Shown here: positions 1 through 15,580 of the stretch, one piece after another
Numbering within the stretch: position 1 is the stretch's first letter
How the letters are laid out: each line of letters begins with the position of its first letter
Assembly (NCBI GenBank): GCA_905250025.1
Contig: CAJNOJ010000008.1
Location: forward strand, 124,001 to 188,000
Length of the DNA: 64,000 bases
DNA from: Adineta ricciae
Lineage: Eukaryota; Rotifera; Eurotatoria; Adinetida; Adinetidae
Direction of reading: 5' to 3'
Translations under genes and position numbers: made by a program
Notes under the pieces: model-generated
The model's input: only the letters and a program-made list of their open reading frames with translations
Databases searched by the model: none
Told to the model about the DNA's origin: nothing

Positions 1-1470
1 AAGCTTTTGTCTATAGAAATCGATTGATGGACACATATTGAATATCAAATGAAGCACTTACTCTTATTCTGCTACGAAATTGTATCTGACAAAGTTTAGC
101 ACTGTATAACGGTCTAGTATTTCTAATATCCAACTTTTGCAGTGTGATCGAATCGAGTTCTGCATAGAGGAAAGTGATTTTTTGATCCTCCGCATCTGTC
201 ACTTCTTTTTTACACCACTTCAAGGTCGGCTGACTTTCCCCGAATCCGTCGATCTTTCGATCGAATGGGAAAAGTGTCACATCTTCCAAACAAAAAAACA
301 AGATTGATTACCAAGGTTATTGTAAACCTTACTGATATCATCAAGATAGAAATGCGCGGCAATCAGCTCTGGATCAAGAAGACATATTATTCTCGAATAC
401 AGTTTCGCTACATATTTGTCGTTGGTTTTTTCATATTTTGTTGCAGCGACACATTCGGGAATCGATGGTTGAGTAACAATGATAAACGAACTAAATATAT
501 CAAATCGATTCGATAGGTCTAGTAAGAAGAAACATCTTTGTATACTAGTGAAGCATTTTTTTCAGATGATTTTGATTTTCTTCTGTTGGATTGACACGAT
601 ACGAGTTTAGATACTGATCACAGAGTTTATTAACGCTAAATAAAGAGAAAAATATATTGCAAAATCAAAGGAAACTGTTGTTGAAATGAAATTTACAATC
701 GATATAGAGTTAATAAACTCTCTGGTCGACTAATTTCATCATAATGTATATTAAATAAACGCCGTTGACATTGTAAACGTTGCCAAAGGAGCACTTGATT
801 ATAAAAGTCTTCAGCTGACTAGAAAACAACGATTTTGACTTTTCATTCGAATCAAATTTCACTGGATGAATTACCCATGCCGGCAAAAATCTTGTCGTCA
901 TACGTATCTTGATTGCTTCATACAATTCTCCAGTGAGTTGAGCAACTTTACAAGGGTCCTGCAAAAGAATCAGCTGATGTTGTAACGATATTAATGAAGA
1001 TCAGACGTACCTTTTTACATTCGGAGATCAATCGATTAAGCATAAAACATTTTTCTACGGAATGAATATTAGATTTGAGATTTCGTCGTTCTCGGATTAA
1101 TAAATTTAACCAAGTAATTTTCAGACTAAACTTAAACAAGATGAACATCTAATAACATGAATTATCCTAATCACCTCCGTTGGTATAAAGTTGAAAAGGA
1201 TAAGTTAATCAATCGTTTCGTTGCCAGAAAAGAAATCAAACCAATCGTTTGACTATTGATTTCATTCGACGCTAAAAAGTCTTGATCATTTGACATATCC
1301 GATGTAGTTAGATAATTCAAATTATTCGTAGTCACTCCTTCCATATGAACTGGTGAATTTGACGCTAGATGAGTTCGTGTATATATATATAGAGAGAGAA
1401 GATAAATCGAAGTATTAAACTTACCAGATCGCTTCTTTCCTCGTCTGGCTGTTGAGTTTTCGGTCGTCAT
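1..1470 (-). CDS. STAT-like transcription factor A, 3' end beyond the window
   Basis: Partial gene reading leftwards from an ATG at 1470. The first exon is a short basic stretch (ARRGKKRSG). The following exons encode a small N-terminal segment ending FSTLYQRR, then helical segments resembling the STAT coiled-coil domain, including WQRLQCQRRLF, which matches WRDFQCRRRLF in copy C. The exons near 500-340 and 300-65 match the DNA-binding domain (IVTQP and AATKYEK, then LYAELDSITLQKL and LCQIQF). A donor (GTAAGT) near 64 ends the last visible exon, so the linker and SH2 domains must lie outside the window. STATs are latent cytoplasmic factors that dimerise through phosphotyrosine-SH2 contacts and then bind DNA. 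The family call rests on alignment with copies B and C, which retain linker and SH2 regions. Exon phases match copy C at the junctions I checked. Confidence 0.6.
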
Positions 1471-1905
1471 ATTAACTTTCTCTTTGTCTTACTGACATGA
1501 TCGTTCGTTGAAAGGCGTCGATTAAATACTTGATTACAATTCATTTTTTCCTGGATAGATTCGTTTCTCCGTGAGCTGAGATAAAAAAATCACTATACTG
1601 GTGATTGTAAAGTGAAGAAATTTGATATTTCAGAGAAATTCTCTTCATTCTGGCTAAGGCCGCGTGCCTTTCGCCGAAAAAGAGAAGTGTAACTTCTTTT
1701 TATTTGTTTTCAGAAAGAAAAGAGAACCGCTTATAATTTTTCCTATTTAATAAGAAAGAAACCAACACAATTGTCCTTGTCAACATAGTTGAAAGGTCAC
1801 ATGTGAGAAGAGGAAACGACATAACGCTGATATATATTGTTCAAGGCCACTGAACGCGTTCATTTTTTTTATTATATTTTAGAATATTAATTCAAATGAA
1901 GACAT
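1471..1905. other. Intergenic spacer between STAT-like A and B
   Basis: Upstream region of copy A and 3' flank of copy B. I see no coding exon, RNA gene or repeat in it. Confidence 0.5.
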
Positions 1906-4423
1906 TTATAGATGATCTGAACAATCGTACTCGCCGAAAAGTCCAATATCATCAACGGAATGAAATAAACTATTACTCAAAATATCAAGTTCATCTGTAT
2001 ATGGTTTGATTGCGCTGGGAGCAATGGTACCGCTGAGTTGATACTTTTCACATAGATCAGTGACGTATTTTTTCAGATCAGTCATTGCTTGTGTCACCGA
2101 AGTAAGATTTCCGCTAAACTCTCCCGTAAAGTAACATATCGGTGATGCATTCTGCTCGTCAGATATCGGAGATTGGCCTGATCTGAAAATCAAACAAATC
2201 ATTACGGTAAACAAAGCGATCATCTTTATTTACACAGTATTTGGCGTGAGGATATTCACTGAATGAAAAATACTATTGTTATTTGGTTGCATCAAATGAC
2301 TACGACTCAATCCACTATCTATGAAAGTAAAGTGAAGGTGAGTTTTTGTAAGAAAAAATATTAAGATTATTACCATAGTATAAATTAAACGTCGAGAAAG
2401 GAAGAAGTTGATCCTCAGCGAAGATTTGTAGGGAATTATCGGTTATTTCATTACAATATCGACAAATATCATTGAGTAGGTATTCAAAGCTGATACGTGA
2501 TGTCGACAGGGCGTCTAAAGAAACCTTGCTAGTATTTTAATACAAAGTTCTTCTACAAACCATCGAATTTCACCACAATGAAGTCTGGATAGTTTTTGGG
2601 ATCTTGTAAAGTAAAATTCTCGAAACGTATTAGTATTTTCGTCGAAGTTGATGCCATCTTTTCCAGTTCTTTATCGTAGATTTCACTCGTTATTCCGCGA
2701 CAAAGACTAAAAGAACGAGTTAGCGAGAAAATTATGAAGAGTAAGAGAAAATTGAAATCTTACTTGTCATGATACATTAACGCTAGACATGGTTGATTAT
2801 CTAAGAAACGAATTTGACTGAATAGATTTGCCATAAGATCCTAATCAATAAAAGCCAAATCCTGATCGAATCAAATTGGAAAAAAATGTATATCCGACTT
2901 CGTAGATGTTCAACGAAAAGATTAGAACAGGAGTCGTTGGAGACGCTGCATTTTTCTCGCACAATTCATAAAATCTCTGCATTTGTTCGACTAGAAACGA
3001 TAGTGTATGTAGTTTGATGTTCACTCCAGTGACACGTTTATAAAATTTTGCGATATATTCTTTTAAAATGTTGACATGAAACGTATGACTTGTCTAAAGA
3101 GAAACCAAGTAAGGAAAACAGTTGAGACACGTTTGCTTACATGTCGATGCATTTCTTCGACTTCATTTAAAAACACTTTCGCTAAATATTTCGGATAATA
3201 TTTCGCGTGAGAACATAGTCCGAAGAGTTTCGAAGTATAGATAACAGGGTATTCATAGAAATTTTCGTTCATCTTCACCCGAAATACCGTTTGAAACCTA
3301 AGTTTGCACAGCATTTTGTTAAACGAGGGTTTGCCATTGTCATTCAATTTTGTTAATTTTAAACACTCGCTCTCCTTCAGCTCGTAATAACCAAATATTC
3401 GCTCGGTATTTTCGTTTGTCATGATTGTTCGCGTTTTATACATGAGAGCCGCTTGTAAATCGCCGTCGGCTTCATCTTCTTCTCTTTGAAGTGTCATCTC
3501 TGTTCACAAGAACAATATATTTTCAATTAGTATATCTAATGACAAGACACTCTACCTGTATTTGATAGGGTCAAGTACTCTTGTGTGCGAATGGGGTCCA
3601 AAAGACAGAGGATCCTTGTCTTTAATTTTACAACAAAATTATTCGCTTCTTTTTCGTATTTAGTTGCTGCTATACAATCCGTTCCACATGGCTGTATGAC
3701 AATCAGCAATGAACTAAATGTATGAACTGAGAAATTAACCGAAGTGATCGAAGAAAAAAAGACATACTGTTGAAATAACTCGAGAAGAATCTGTTCCTGA
3801 AAAGAATGAGGATTTTGCTGGAATAGATGCATCACATTGAGAAATTGATCTGTCATCCTAGGAAATAGTCAATCGCATAAGTAACAACAAGAAAAAAATA
3901 ACAACATACAATCGCTGCAGTGTAAGTAGATTGCAGGATTGAACACACTCTTCGAAGAACAAGCGCCGTCGACATTGAATCTGTCTCCATGCTTGTACTG
4001 CTCTATATAATTGTGACGGAATATAAAACGTTGGTTCACAGGGTATTGCATCTGACATTTGATTCTGGATTGATTCGATCAATTGTGAAATCTGTTGATT
4101 CACGTGATTGTTTTTCTAAACAGAAACAAAAATGACATTGAAGTCTTTGTTTCAAGGCATTATACCTCAGCGCATGCGTGAATTAATCGATTGATCACAA
4201 ATCGTTTCGGTTTGGCTTTATCATCCAGTTTTAATCTACTTCGCTCGTCGATTAGTAATTGTCTTCGTTCATCCTCATCACTAAAAGAAGAAATTTAACT
4301 GAAAAAGAGATCGTACTATATATATATATATTTACCTTTTCTCGAATAAGTTCCAAAATGAATGGTTCATCACTCGACCGGATAATAGTATCCATAGAAA
4401 TGGATCCTGAACATTGATGGGTC
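1906..4423 (-). CDS. STAT-like transcription factor B, first exon unresolved
   Basis: Multi-exon minus-strand gene. The first recognised exon starts at 4423 (VQDPFLWILLSGRV), aligned to the second exons of copies A and C. Then come coiled-coil segments (RQIQCRRRLFF) and a DNA-binding-domain segment (IVIQPCGTDCIAATKYEK, RILCLLDPI). A beta-rich part ends near FGLCSHAKYYPKYLAK. A linker-like segment (QIRFLDNQPCLALMYHDK) is followed by an SH2-like stretch with KILIRFENF, whose Arg occupies the phosphotyrosine-binding position of the FLLRFS motif in STATs. The C-terminal exon (2184-1906) is acidic and ends FGEYDCSDHL, plausibly an activation tail. An ATG at 2223 in the same frame gives a signal-like N-terminus, but it lies upstream of a good acceptor (TTTTCAG), so I read this exon as the STAT C-terminus rather than a separate secreted protein. 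The translation start was not found. Confidence 0.6.
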
Positions 4424-6368
4424 CTGTAAGAAATTCGAAATCACTTGTGAAACTTCGGGATTTGGCATGGTTGAGAAGTCGTGATATGTCTAAGCATTGA
4501 AATTATTTCCGAGATGATCCATTCGAAGAAAATCAATTACTGTGTTTCGTTCGTTTATTTGTCTTGCATATTTTCGACATTCTTCTCTGTTTTCGACGAA
4601 TTCTAAAACATATAATTACTCATCTTCAATTCACATCTAATCTTCGAAAATTCTTTTGTCGCGGAAAGAATGAATTCAACACAAGCAGAGAAATAACAAC
4701 ATTTTTTTTCTTTTCATCCTCCTTTTATTTCGAAGAAATAAGAGTAAATAAGTGTGCTTACTAACATTAAACTACGTTTCTATGCTGCAGATCACTGTTT
4801 GTTTTCTAGTTGAGGTGGAATTACTTACTTCGCACTGAAATAGAGTTGTTATCTCTTTCTAAGTTGATGTTAACGTTACCAGGCCGACTTTTTGAAAAAG
4901 AGTATTTGGAATATAAGAAAATTATCTAAAAGATTCGCTCGGAAGCTTAATTGGCCATGGAAGATATCGCGAATAAGAAATAAATAAATAAATAGAGTTT
5001 ATTCAATTCTTGACTTATTTATAGCTGATGATGATTTAAGTTGGGAAATTGTGTTTGATATTTCGGGATTATTTGCAATCATCGATGTTTGGAACATCGA
5101 TGAAATCTGATGTAGTACAATAGCTGCGGAGGCCATAGAGGAAAATTCTATTAAGATACACAGATGATTAGTCTTACTTGAAGAATCCGTTTGATTTTTG
5201 AACTTGGATTTGAGTAAAATTTGTTTCTTATATTTACAAAATATCTATCTTTGTCAAATACGTACACTAGAAGACAAATCTTACATTATTTTCACAAGAC
5301 GAAAGTCGCCAACCCTTTTCCCAAACAGCTCTACAAATGATAATTCAATTACTTATAGAGTAATGGTTGCCAGAATTGGTATCTAGTTTCAGTATATAAA
5401 GCAGTACACAAATGCTTGTACATTTTCAATTAGAAGCCATCGATACTCTATTCTTTTGCCATTCTGTTAACAATTAACGCTGTTATGGAGGCAACCCGAT
5501 CAAAATAGTGACAAAAGATTAATTCTTCAGACTTTTATATTTGCTTTCGCTTAGCTTGGGTTTTTGCCAACCTTAATGTTGGTAACACTTTCCTCCAGTC
5601 TGACTACGAACATCAATTACTACCGTCAACGCAAAATCATGTATTTACATTGTCATTAGTCAAGATCATTCAAAACATGTTGTCAGATTTCGTAAGTATC
5701 CATCATAGTTGATAAATTTAGAAATCAAGACTAGTGCATCCAATAACATTCTTTTAAATAATTAATCTCTACTCGAAAGTTATCGACTAGGAAGAGAAAT
5801 TATCATGTATCCAATGTGGACTTACATACTTGAAGAACGCGACATGGATCGTTATCGTATAGGTAGTCATAAAATGCATGATATATACTAAAGCGGGTCA
5901 GATACGGCTATCATCGATTCACCTTGTCTGGAAGTTTTCGGCTTCGTCAAAGTAACGTGCATAACTTATGAAGTTTCGCTAGATGGCCTGAACGGCAAAT
6001 TTTACTTTTGAATGGATTTCATCATGTTTCTGGAATGCACAATGTAAAGTTAGTATTCATTATTGTTTGTTCTCTATTTAAGCAATAAATTTATTTGTAG
6101 TAGAACTCTCATCTAACCTTTGCTTCTTTCAAACGGTCAATTTGACACGAGCAAAAGTAAGCGCATAGATTTAGATTTTTATCATAAAGAATAGAGACAC
6201 TTCGTCTTTTTTTGAATTAGTAGAAGTGTAACGAGAAAATTTCGGACGCGATTGATATACTGCTAACGTTCTCTTAGATTTTTGACAAAATAATCAATCA
6301 TTGGATGATTTAGTTCTCAATTAAAAATAAAAGATTTTTTTCTGATAAAGTTAGATTAAAAAATCACT
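4424..6368. other. Intergenic region between STAT-like B and C
   Basis: About 1.9 kb. It should hold the unplaced first exon and promoter of copy B at its left end and the 3' flank of copy C at its right end. Open frames here are short and lack family motifs. A (TA)n run lies just left of it near 4317-4331, in an intron of copy B. One perfect short hairpin is listed separately. Confidence 0.5.
5079..5103. repeat. 11-bp perfect inverted repeat with 3-nt loop
   Basis: TCATCGATGTT at 5079-5089 and its exact reverse complement at 5093-5103, separated by tgg. The core CATCGATG is itself palindromic. It stands alone in non-coding sequence between STAT-like B and C. It could be a hairpin or a dimeric protein-binding site; chance is also possible in a region of this size. 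Confidence 0.6.
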
Positions 6369-9300
6369 TTAGGGCACGATGATTCTGCTGGATACAGTTT
6401 CGTAGTCGAAATCATAAGGTTCGTCTTTGATTTTGATTGATTCTACTGAGTCATCACTTCGTGCTTGTAAATCCATTTTCGACAGCTATGAAATAGAAAC
6501 TCTTGCAGAATGCTTAACGTCTTTGTAATGACTTACTTCCGACGAAGAATTCGAACCATCAGGTGACTGCTCGGTAGGGGAAGTTATTCGTTGCGAACTG
6601 TGCAAGTATTTCAAATCTGCTATTGATAGGATGGGTGGTTCAGGTTGAATAAAATAAGTCGATGGTATAGTTTCGTTTTGATTATTGATCATTGTGGAGA
6701 ATTTTTCACTTAAATATCGAAATACCACATCGGGAGAGATGTTAATATCAGCTGGCATCTCGATTAACCATTGGCATTTCTTTTTCACATCTTGAGAATC
6801 GGTCGTTGATTGAATTTGTTCGGTAGTTTTTGATGATTTGTCAGATGCTGAAAACGAATGTTGTCAAGTAATGGATTCTTAGAAATACATCGTCGCTTAC
6901 TGGAATAAGAGCTTTGCCTCTGAGGACTATTGATGTGCAATACAATATTCACTGGAATTGGTAGGTTTTCCGATGTAACGGAGTCGATGGTTGGAAATGA
7001 ATCAGAACGTGACCGTTTTTTTCGTGGTAGTCTCTCGTTTAAGAGTAGATGTCTATCGGAAGTATGTTGATCATCATTTTTTCTCCTGAAACGAAAAAAA
7101 AAGGATCATTTTGAGAAAAGTCCATCGAGTGAATGAAATATTTACATTGTCATCCAGAGAATTGGCAGTAAAGGATCATAAGCATCACTATTCGGCGGCG
7201 ACATTTTATTCAATCGGTACAATTCATCGTCTAAATCGAATACGACAAGTTGAATCTTTATTTCAAGATTACTGGCGTAACTTACGAAAATACCATTGGA
7301 AATTTTTGAAATATCGTGGTGATATGGTAGACCGAACAAGTGCTTGTTTGGTTTTTTGATTCACAGATTCACAGATCAATCGACAGAGTTCATTCACAAA
7401 TGATTTCGAATCAAAACTTGCTCGTCTTAGTTCCCCTACATATTAAATGGATTTCACATTGATTGGCAAACAAAAAACGTTCAAGAGATTTCTTTACCAT
7501 CATGAATTATACATCGCATAACAGCATTACTGTTCCATTGATGTTTGACGAGTGTATTAAAACGTAATAGTAGTTGAGGTTGTTCACGAGTACCTTCTAA
7601 CGATCGATCAAAGTCAAGACTATCGCATATGCCGAGAAACAGTCTACACGAATCAATATGAGGTAAGTCATTTGTATAGAATCATCCCTTACCCATCATC
7701 GTATAATAACAGAAGAACTGGATGTAAAACCAAATAATCGATCTGGCTGATGATTTTGGTTAAAATATCCTATTTTAAAGATAAGGAGATCAATTTGAAC
7801 GATGTGAAACTTCTCCTACTTCGAATGCGTGGTCCAAAGTGTTGACAGAACTTGTGTTTTTCATATCTAAGCATGGAGAAAGTGAATCAAATAGAGAAGT
7901 GTTCTGAATAGAGTGATTTTACCACCAATGGCTCGTGTGAACACCTTGCAAATGTATTGATTCGTGTGCCCTGCTAATTCGAAGCCAGTGGTTCGTATAT
8001 AATATCGTCGAACAAAATCCGTGATGATATTTGGATCAGTGTGCAGTCTTTGCTAAGATTGAATACAGATCGAGATAAATTTTCAAGAAAAAAAAAACAC
8101 ACTTTTCTGCTTACATCCTTGAGAATTTGTTTCATTTCGTAGAGAAATATTTGTGCAACAAATTTGGGAAAATATTGAGCATGAGAGCAAATGCCAAATG
8201 GTTGAGAAGTGAGAACAATATTTTCTTCAAAATCCAAATCTATGGCCTAGTGGTATTCGTCAACGGATCATCAGTCAATGGGTGCTGAAAACGAATTACT
8301 TTGACTTTGAATCGAAATTCCAATTGGCAAAGTGTTGAATTCAATGAAAGACGTTTACTATCCGAATCATTCTTTCCCAATTTCAGCGTGTGAAATTCAG
8401 CACAGAGCAATGGAACGGAATTACCCTCAGCATCCATCACTTTTCTTACTTCCCATTTGATAGACATTTGCTTCTCTTTTTTATCATTGCCTTCTCGAAG
8501 CAGTGGATAAAGTGTCACATCTAACAACAGACATTCAAACATTCGGAAATCGCCATTCGAAATGTTTATACCGATATCGGAAAGTGTGATCAAATTTTGA
8601 AGGATCACAGGATCCAATAGACAAACAATACGCGTATTCATTCTAGCAAAATGTCCTGAGCTACTTTTAATATACTGAGTTGCAGCTGCACCTTCCGATC
8701 CAGTTGGTTGCGCGACAATAATAAACGAACTGTTGCAATTATCAAGCAAACTATTCATAGAAAAATACTTATAATACAACTTACTGTTGAAAGTGCTCCG
8801 AACAACGCGGACGACCATCTGTTTGCCATAGGTTCTTATTCTCGCGATAGTAATTCGTTAAACAATGACACCAATTTGTCGCCCTGCAAAGTTCATTGTT
8901 CATCGTAGAATATTTTCAATAGGAAATACATACGCTTTTTGTAGCATCAATAAACCCGGTAGTTGTACTAATTCCTCGTGATTGAAATAAAACAAACGTC
9001 GCCGGCATTGAAAATCTCTCCAACGTCGAACTTCTTGAAACAAATCTTGCGAAGTCTAAATCATACGCGATTGAACCTCTTCGCTAAACGACACTCGACT
9101 TACCCATGATGGGAAATTAGTTGTCATACGAGCTTTCACTTCATTGTACAACTTATGCGTTCTCTGAACGAATATTTGTGGATTCTAAAAACATTCATAC
9201 GTCATGCTTCTGAGAAGTATCATTTTTCACTCGAAGAAAAAAACATATATGAGTCAACTATGGCAACGAATGTTCTTTCACTATCGATCAAATGAAAAAT

Positions 9301-9905
9301 AAATCAATTGTACTCGATCGTTTTTTTTTTCTCATGGGCGGATAATGTCCTTGATTAGTGCTTTCTATTGCACTTCAAAAATTGGTGTCGTCTTATATAT
9401 TCAAAATACTGAGTTATCAATAGAGGTTTATGATGATAGACCGGACTTGGTGCATCCTTACTTGTAGATATTCGTGTAACAGCCGATTTATGACCAGACA
9501 TTTCGAAACTGATATTTCATTAGGTTTGAGTTTCTGACGATCTTGTGTAAGTACTTTCTCCCATCCTATTTTTAAACTAGGTACAAGAAAAAAATCATAA
9601 TAAGATCGAGATAATTCCTCTATTCACCTTGATTGATACAATTTGGAAAAGGAGACATCGTTTATATGCTGATTAGTCAGAATGGAAAGCAAGCCAATAC
9701 TGCTCGCAGGTATTTCATACGGAGCAATGAGTTTGTAATCAGTAAATAAGTCGTACAAGTCTTGATGATTATTTGTTTGATGTATGTCAATATTACCTAA
9801 GAAAATCAATAAAAAAGTTTTCTAAGTAACAATGAAATATTCATTTTTACGTGTTTTATCTAATTTGAATGCCATCGTCGACTTTTCCGCTTTGTTTTTT
9901 GTCAT
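6369..9905 (-). CDS. STAT-like transcription factor C, apparently complete
   Basis: Starts at ATG 9905 (MTKNKAEKSTMAFKLDK); stop codon at 6369-6371. Exons in order include 9905-9851, 9796-9628, 9576-9462, 9184-9104, 9055-8934, 8883-8785, 8750-8300 and 8246-8115, then several more. The N-terminal half is helical (WRDFQCRRRLF, NWCHCLTNYYRENK), as in the STAT coiled coil. The 8750-8300 exon is the DNA-binding domain: IIVAQPTGSEGAAATQY, then AEFHTLKL, which aligns with AEFRHLQL of vertebrate STATs. The linker segment ILTKIISQIDYLVLHPV ends LLLYDDG where STATs have LPLWNDG. The SH2 segment GICDSLDFDR..QLLLRFN aligns with GFISKERER..FLLRFS and keeps the binding Arg. The tail has an IKDEPYDF segment: a sumoylation-like IKDE next to a Tyr, reminiscent of the YIKTE tail of STAT1. 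It is more diverged in SH2 than vertebrate STATs, and JAK dependence is unknown. The family call is fairly secure. Confidence 0.68.
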
Positions 9906-13527
<3,622 letters not shown>

Positions 13528-14004
13528 AAAAAGTATACATATATCTATTTTCGCTTTGCGTGAATAAAAGATCATGTGCAATTGTTTTCTATTTTCCTCG
13601 ATGTTGTTTTTGTGCGATACAGATACATATGATTCATTCTATTTTGCAAATAAAAGGCTCGACGTACTTTTTATTACTCTCGAACTTTTGTATACATTCA
13701 CTATAGTCGCTGGCCGATTTACAAATGTTTAAATTATAGTATCATCCAAACAAGCGTTGTTTGTTGTGCTGTAGATATTTTTTATCGAAATCAAGATAAT
13801 ACTTATGCTAGCTTTTCCTTCCCGTCTGCCAGCTGTGGCAGAAAACAGACCGGCATTTTCTGAAAGTATTTCATCGCATGAGCTAACTGTCACATGATTC
13901 TCCGAATCCGCTTGTTTATCTTAAATTCCATTTGAAATCAATTTATTCAATGCATCTACGATAGAAAACATAACGGGTTAACCATTCTATTCTACATCGA
14001 TGTC
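13528..14004. other. Convergent 3' flanks
   Basis: Spacer between the 3' ends of the plus-strand glucosidase and the minus-strand repeat protein. It contains AATAAA at 13563-13568. Nothing else was recognised. Confidence 0.5.
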
Positions 14005-15580
14005 TTAAACATCGGAGAGTCCATACGAGGCGTAGCTGTACTGATAAGGAGAGACATATTGGTTATCGAATTCAAGATGTCGAAATGCGGCAGGTGAGAT
14101 AATCGATCGATCGTCAATGCCGTCACGATCTGAATAATTATTATTATATTTCGAACGACTTTGTCCACCTTCTAAATGTCGAAATGCTTCCGTATTAATA
14201 TAAGATTTGGTTTCGATTGCTGGACCCATGGACGAATGTATAGATTTATTTCTCGAATTCGATCCAAAACCTTCAATATAGCGAAAGGCGTTTGGATTCA
14301 CATATGATCTTTCGTCAATGCCACTTTCGACGTTATTTCGTTTTTCGACACGACGTTCGACGTAACGAAAAGCATTTGGATTAACATACGATCGTTCGTC
14401 GATGTCAGGTCCATCGAAAACTTGACGTCTGGTTTGCTTTCCTTCGACCCATTTGAATGCTTCAGGATTGACGATAGGTCGATCATCAATCGATGATTGG
14501 GCTGTTGGCTTTTTCACCAATGTGCGATTTTCAATATACTGAAAAGCATTTGGATTAACAATTGCCCTTGTATCCACACCTGGTTGAATATCACGATGAA
14601 CAGGAAAGGAATTTTTCTCCAAATAACGAAACGCATTTGGATTCACAATTGGTTCACTATCGATTCCACTTTCGACGGTCTTTTTCGACGATGTTCCGTG
14701 TTTTTCTATAAATCGAAATGCATCTGGATTGATAATTGGTCGAGTGTCAATCGACGGTTCGTTCGATTGATTGATGGGTACTTTCTGACGTCGACCATCG
14801 ATATATCTACAAAAGAAAACAAATAGATCAAATAAAAAACATGATTAATTACTTGAAGGCATCAGGATTTGTAATTGGTCTATCATCGATTCCACTGCTC
14901 ATGTTTTGACCTTGTTTATTCACTTTATTTGTTCTTCCTTCGACGTACCGAAAGGCATTGGCATCGACAATTGATCGATCATCAATACCTCCTTTGGACC
15001 CATCATCACCGCGTAGGCGATTGTTTTTTTCTATTTGTTGCTGGCGTCGACGTTCTAATTGTACCACAGCATCAAGATTAATAATTGGCCGAGAATCAAT
15101 TCCACTCTCCATACCATCGGCGTCCGGTTTCTTCTTTCCTTTTCGTTCATTTGAATTCAAATATTGAAAAGCGCGAGGATCAATTATTGGCGAATCATCA
15201 ATTTCAGCACGGTTGTTCCTCTGAGAAAAACTAAAATGCTGTGCTTGTTGTTTTCCATGAGTAGGATAGAACGGTCTTGGATGATTAGTATTAGCTGATA
15301 AAGCTGGATTAACGCGGCGCGTAGGCGTCGGAGGAAGATTATTTCTGATGGGAGATGTTGGTTGATAATATTGAGCATGAGATGTTCGATTGTTCTGTTG
15401 TTGGTGATGATGATGATGATTATTATTATTACTATACGGAGTAGGCGTCGGTGAAGGTGGTGAATAATGATAACCGCTAGTAAAACTACGTATGGGATAC
15501 ATCGTTATAGTGTGTACAGAAACAGTGAAAGAAGCAGAAACAATAATAGATGATAAAACGAGATTTACAGAAAAAGACAC
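14005..15580 (-). CDS. Protein with twelve copies of a GIDDRPIVNPNAFRYVE-like repeat
   Basis: Two exons (15580-14853, 14806-14005) joined by a 46-bp intron give 509 residues. The body consists of twelve repeats of about 17 residues spaced by 20-35 polar residues. The consensus is G-I-D-[DST]-R-[PS]-[IY]-[VI]-N-P-[NDE]-A-F-[RK]-[YFHW]-[VIL]-E, for example GIDERSYVNPNAFRYIE. The aromatic AFRY core and the ID..R pair are the most constant. The N-terminal part is low complexity, with Asn and His/Gln runs and Pro-rich stretches (SPPSPTPTP). The ATG used gives a hydrophobic N-terminus (LVLSSIIVSASFTVSV) that could be a signal peptide. A second ATG, 26 codons in (MYPIRS), would give a cytosolic protein, and I cannot decide between them. 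I do not recognise the family. Short linear repeats on a disordered chain suggest a multivalent scaffold, perhaps cytoskeletal; that is inference. Confidence 0.75.

Noticed and set aside
1906..2223. Separate small secreted protein (105 residues with a hydrophobic N-terminus)
   Set aside because: A good splice acceptor (TTTTCAG) lies inside the hydrophobic stretch and the rest splices in frame to the STAT-like B exons, so the hydrophobic part is probably intron.
14298..15167. Genes on the opposite strand across the twelve-repeat protein
   Set aside because: These open frames mirror the repeat periodicity of the real gene and have no motif of their own.
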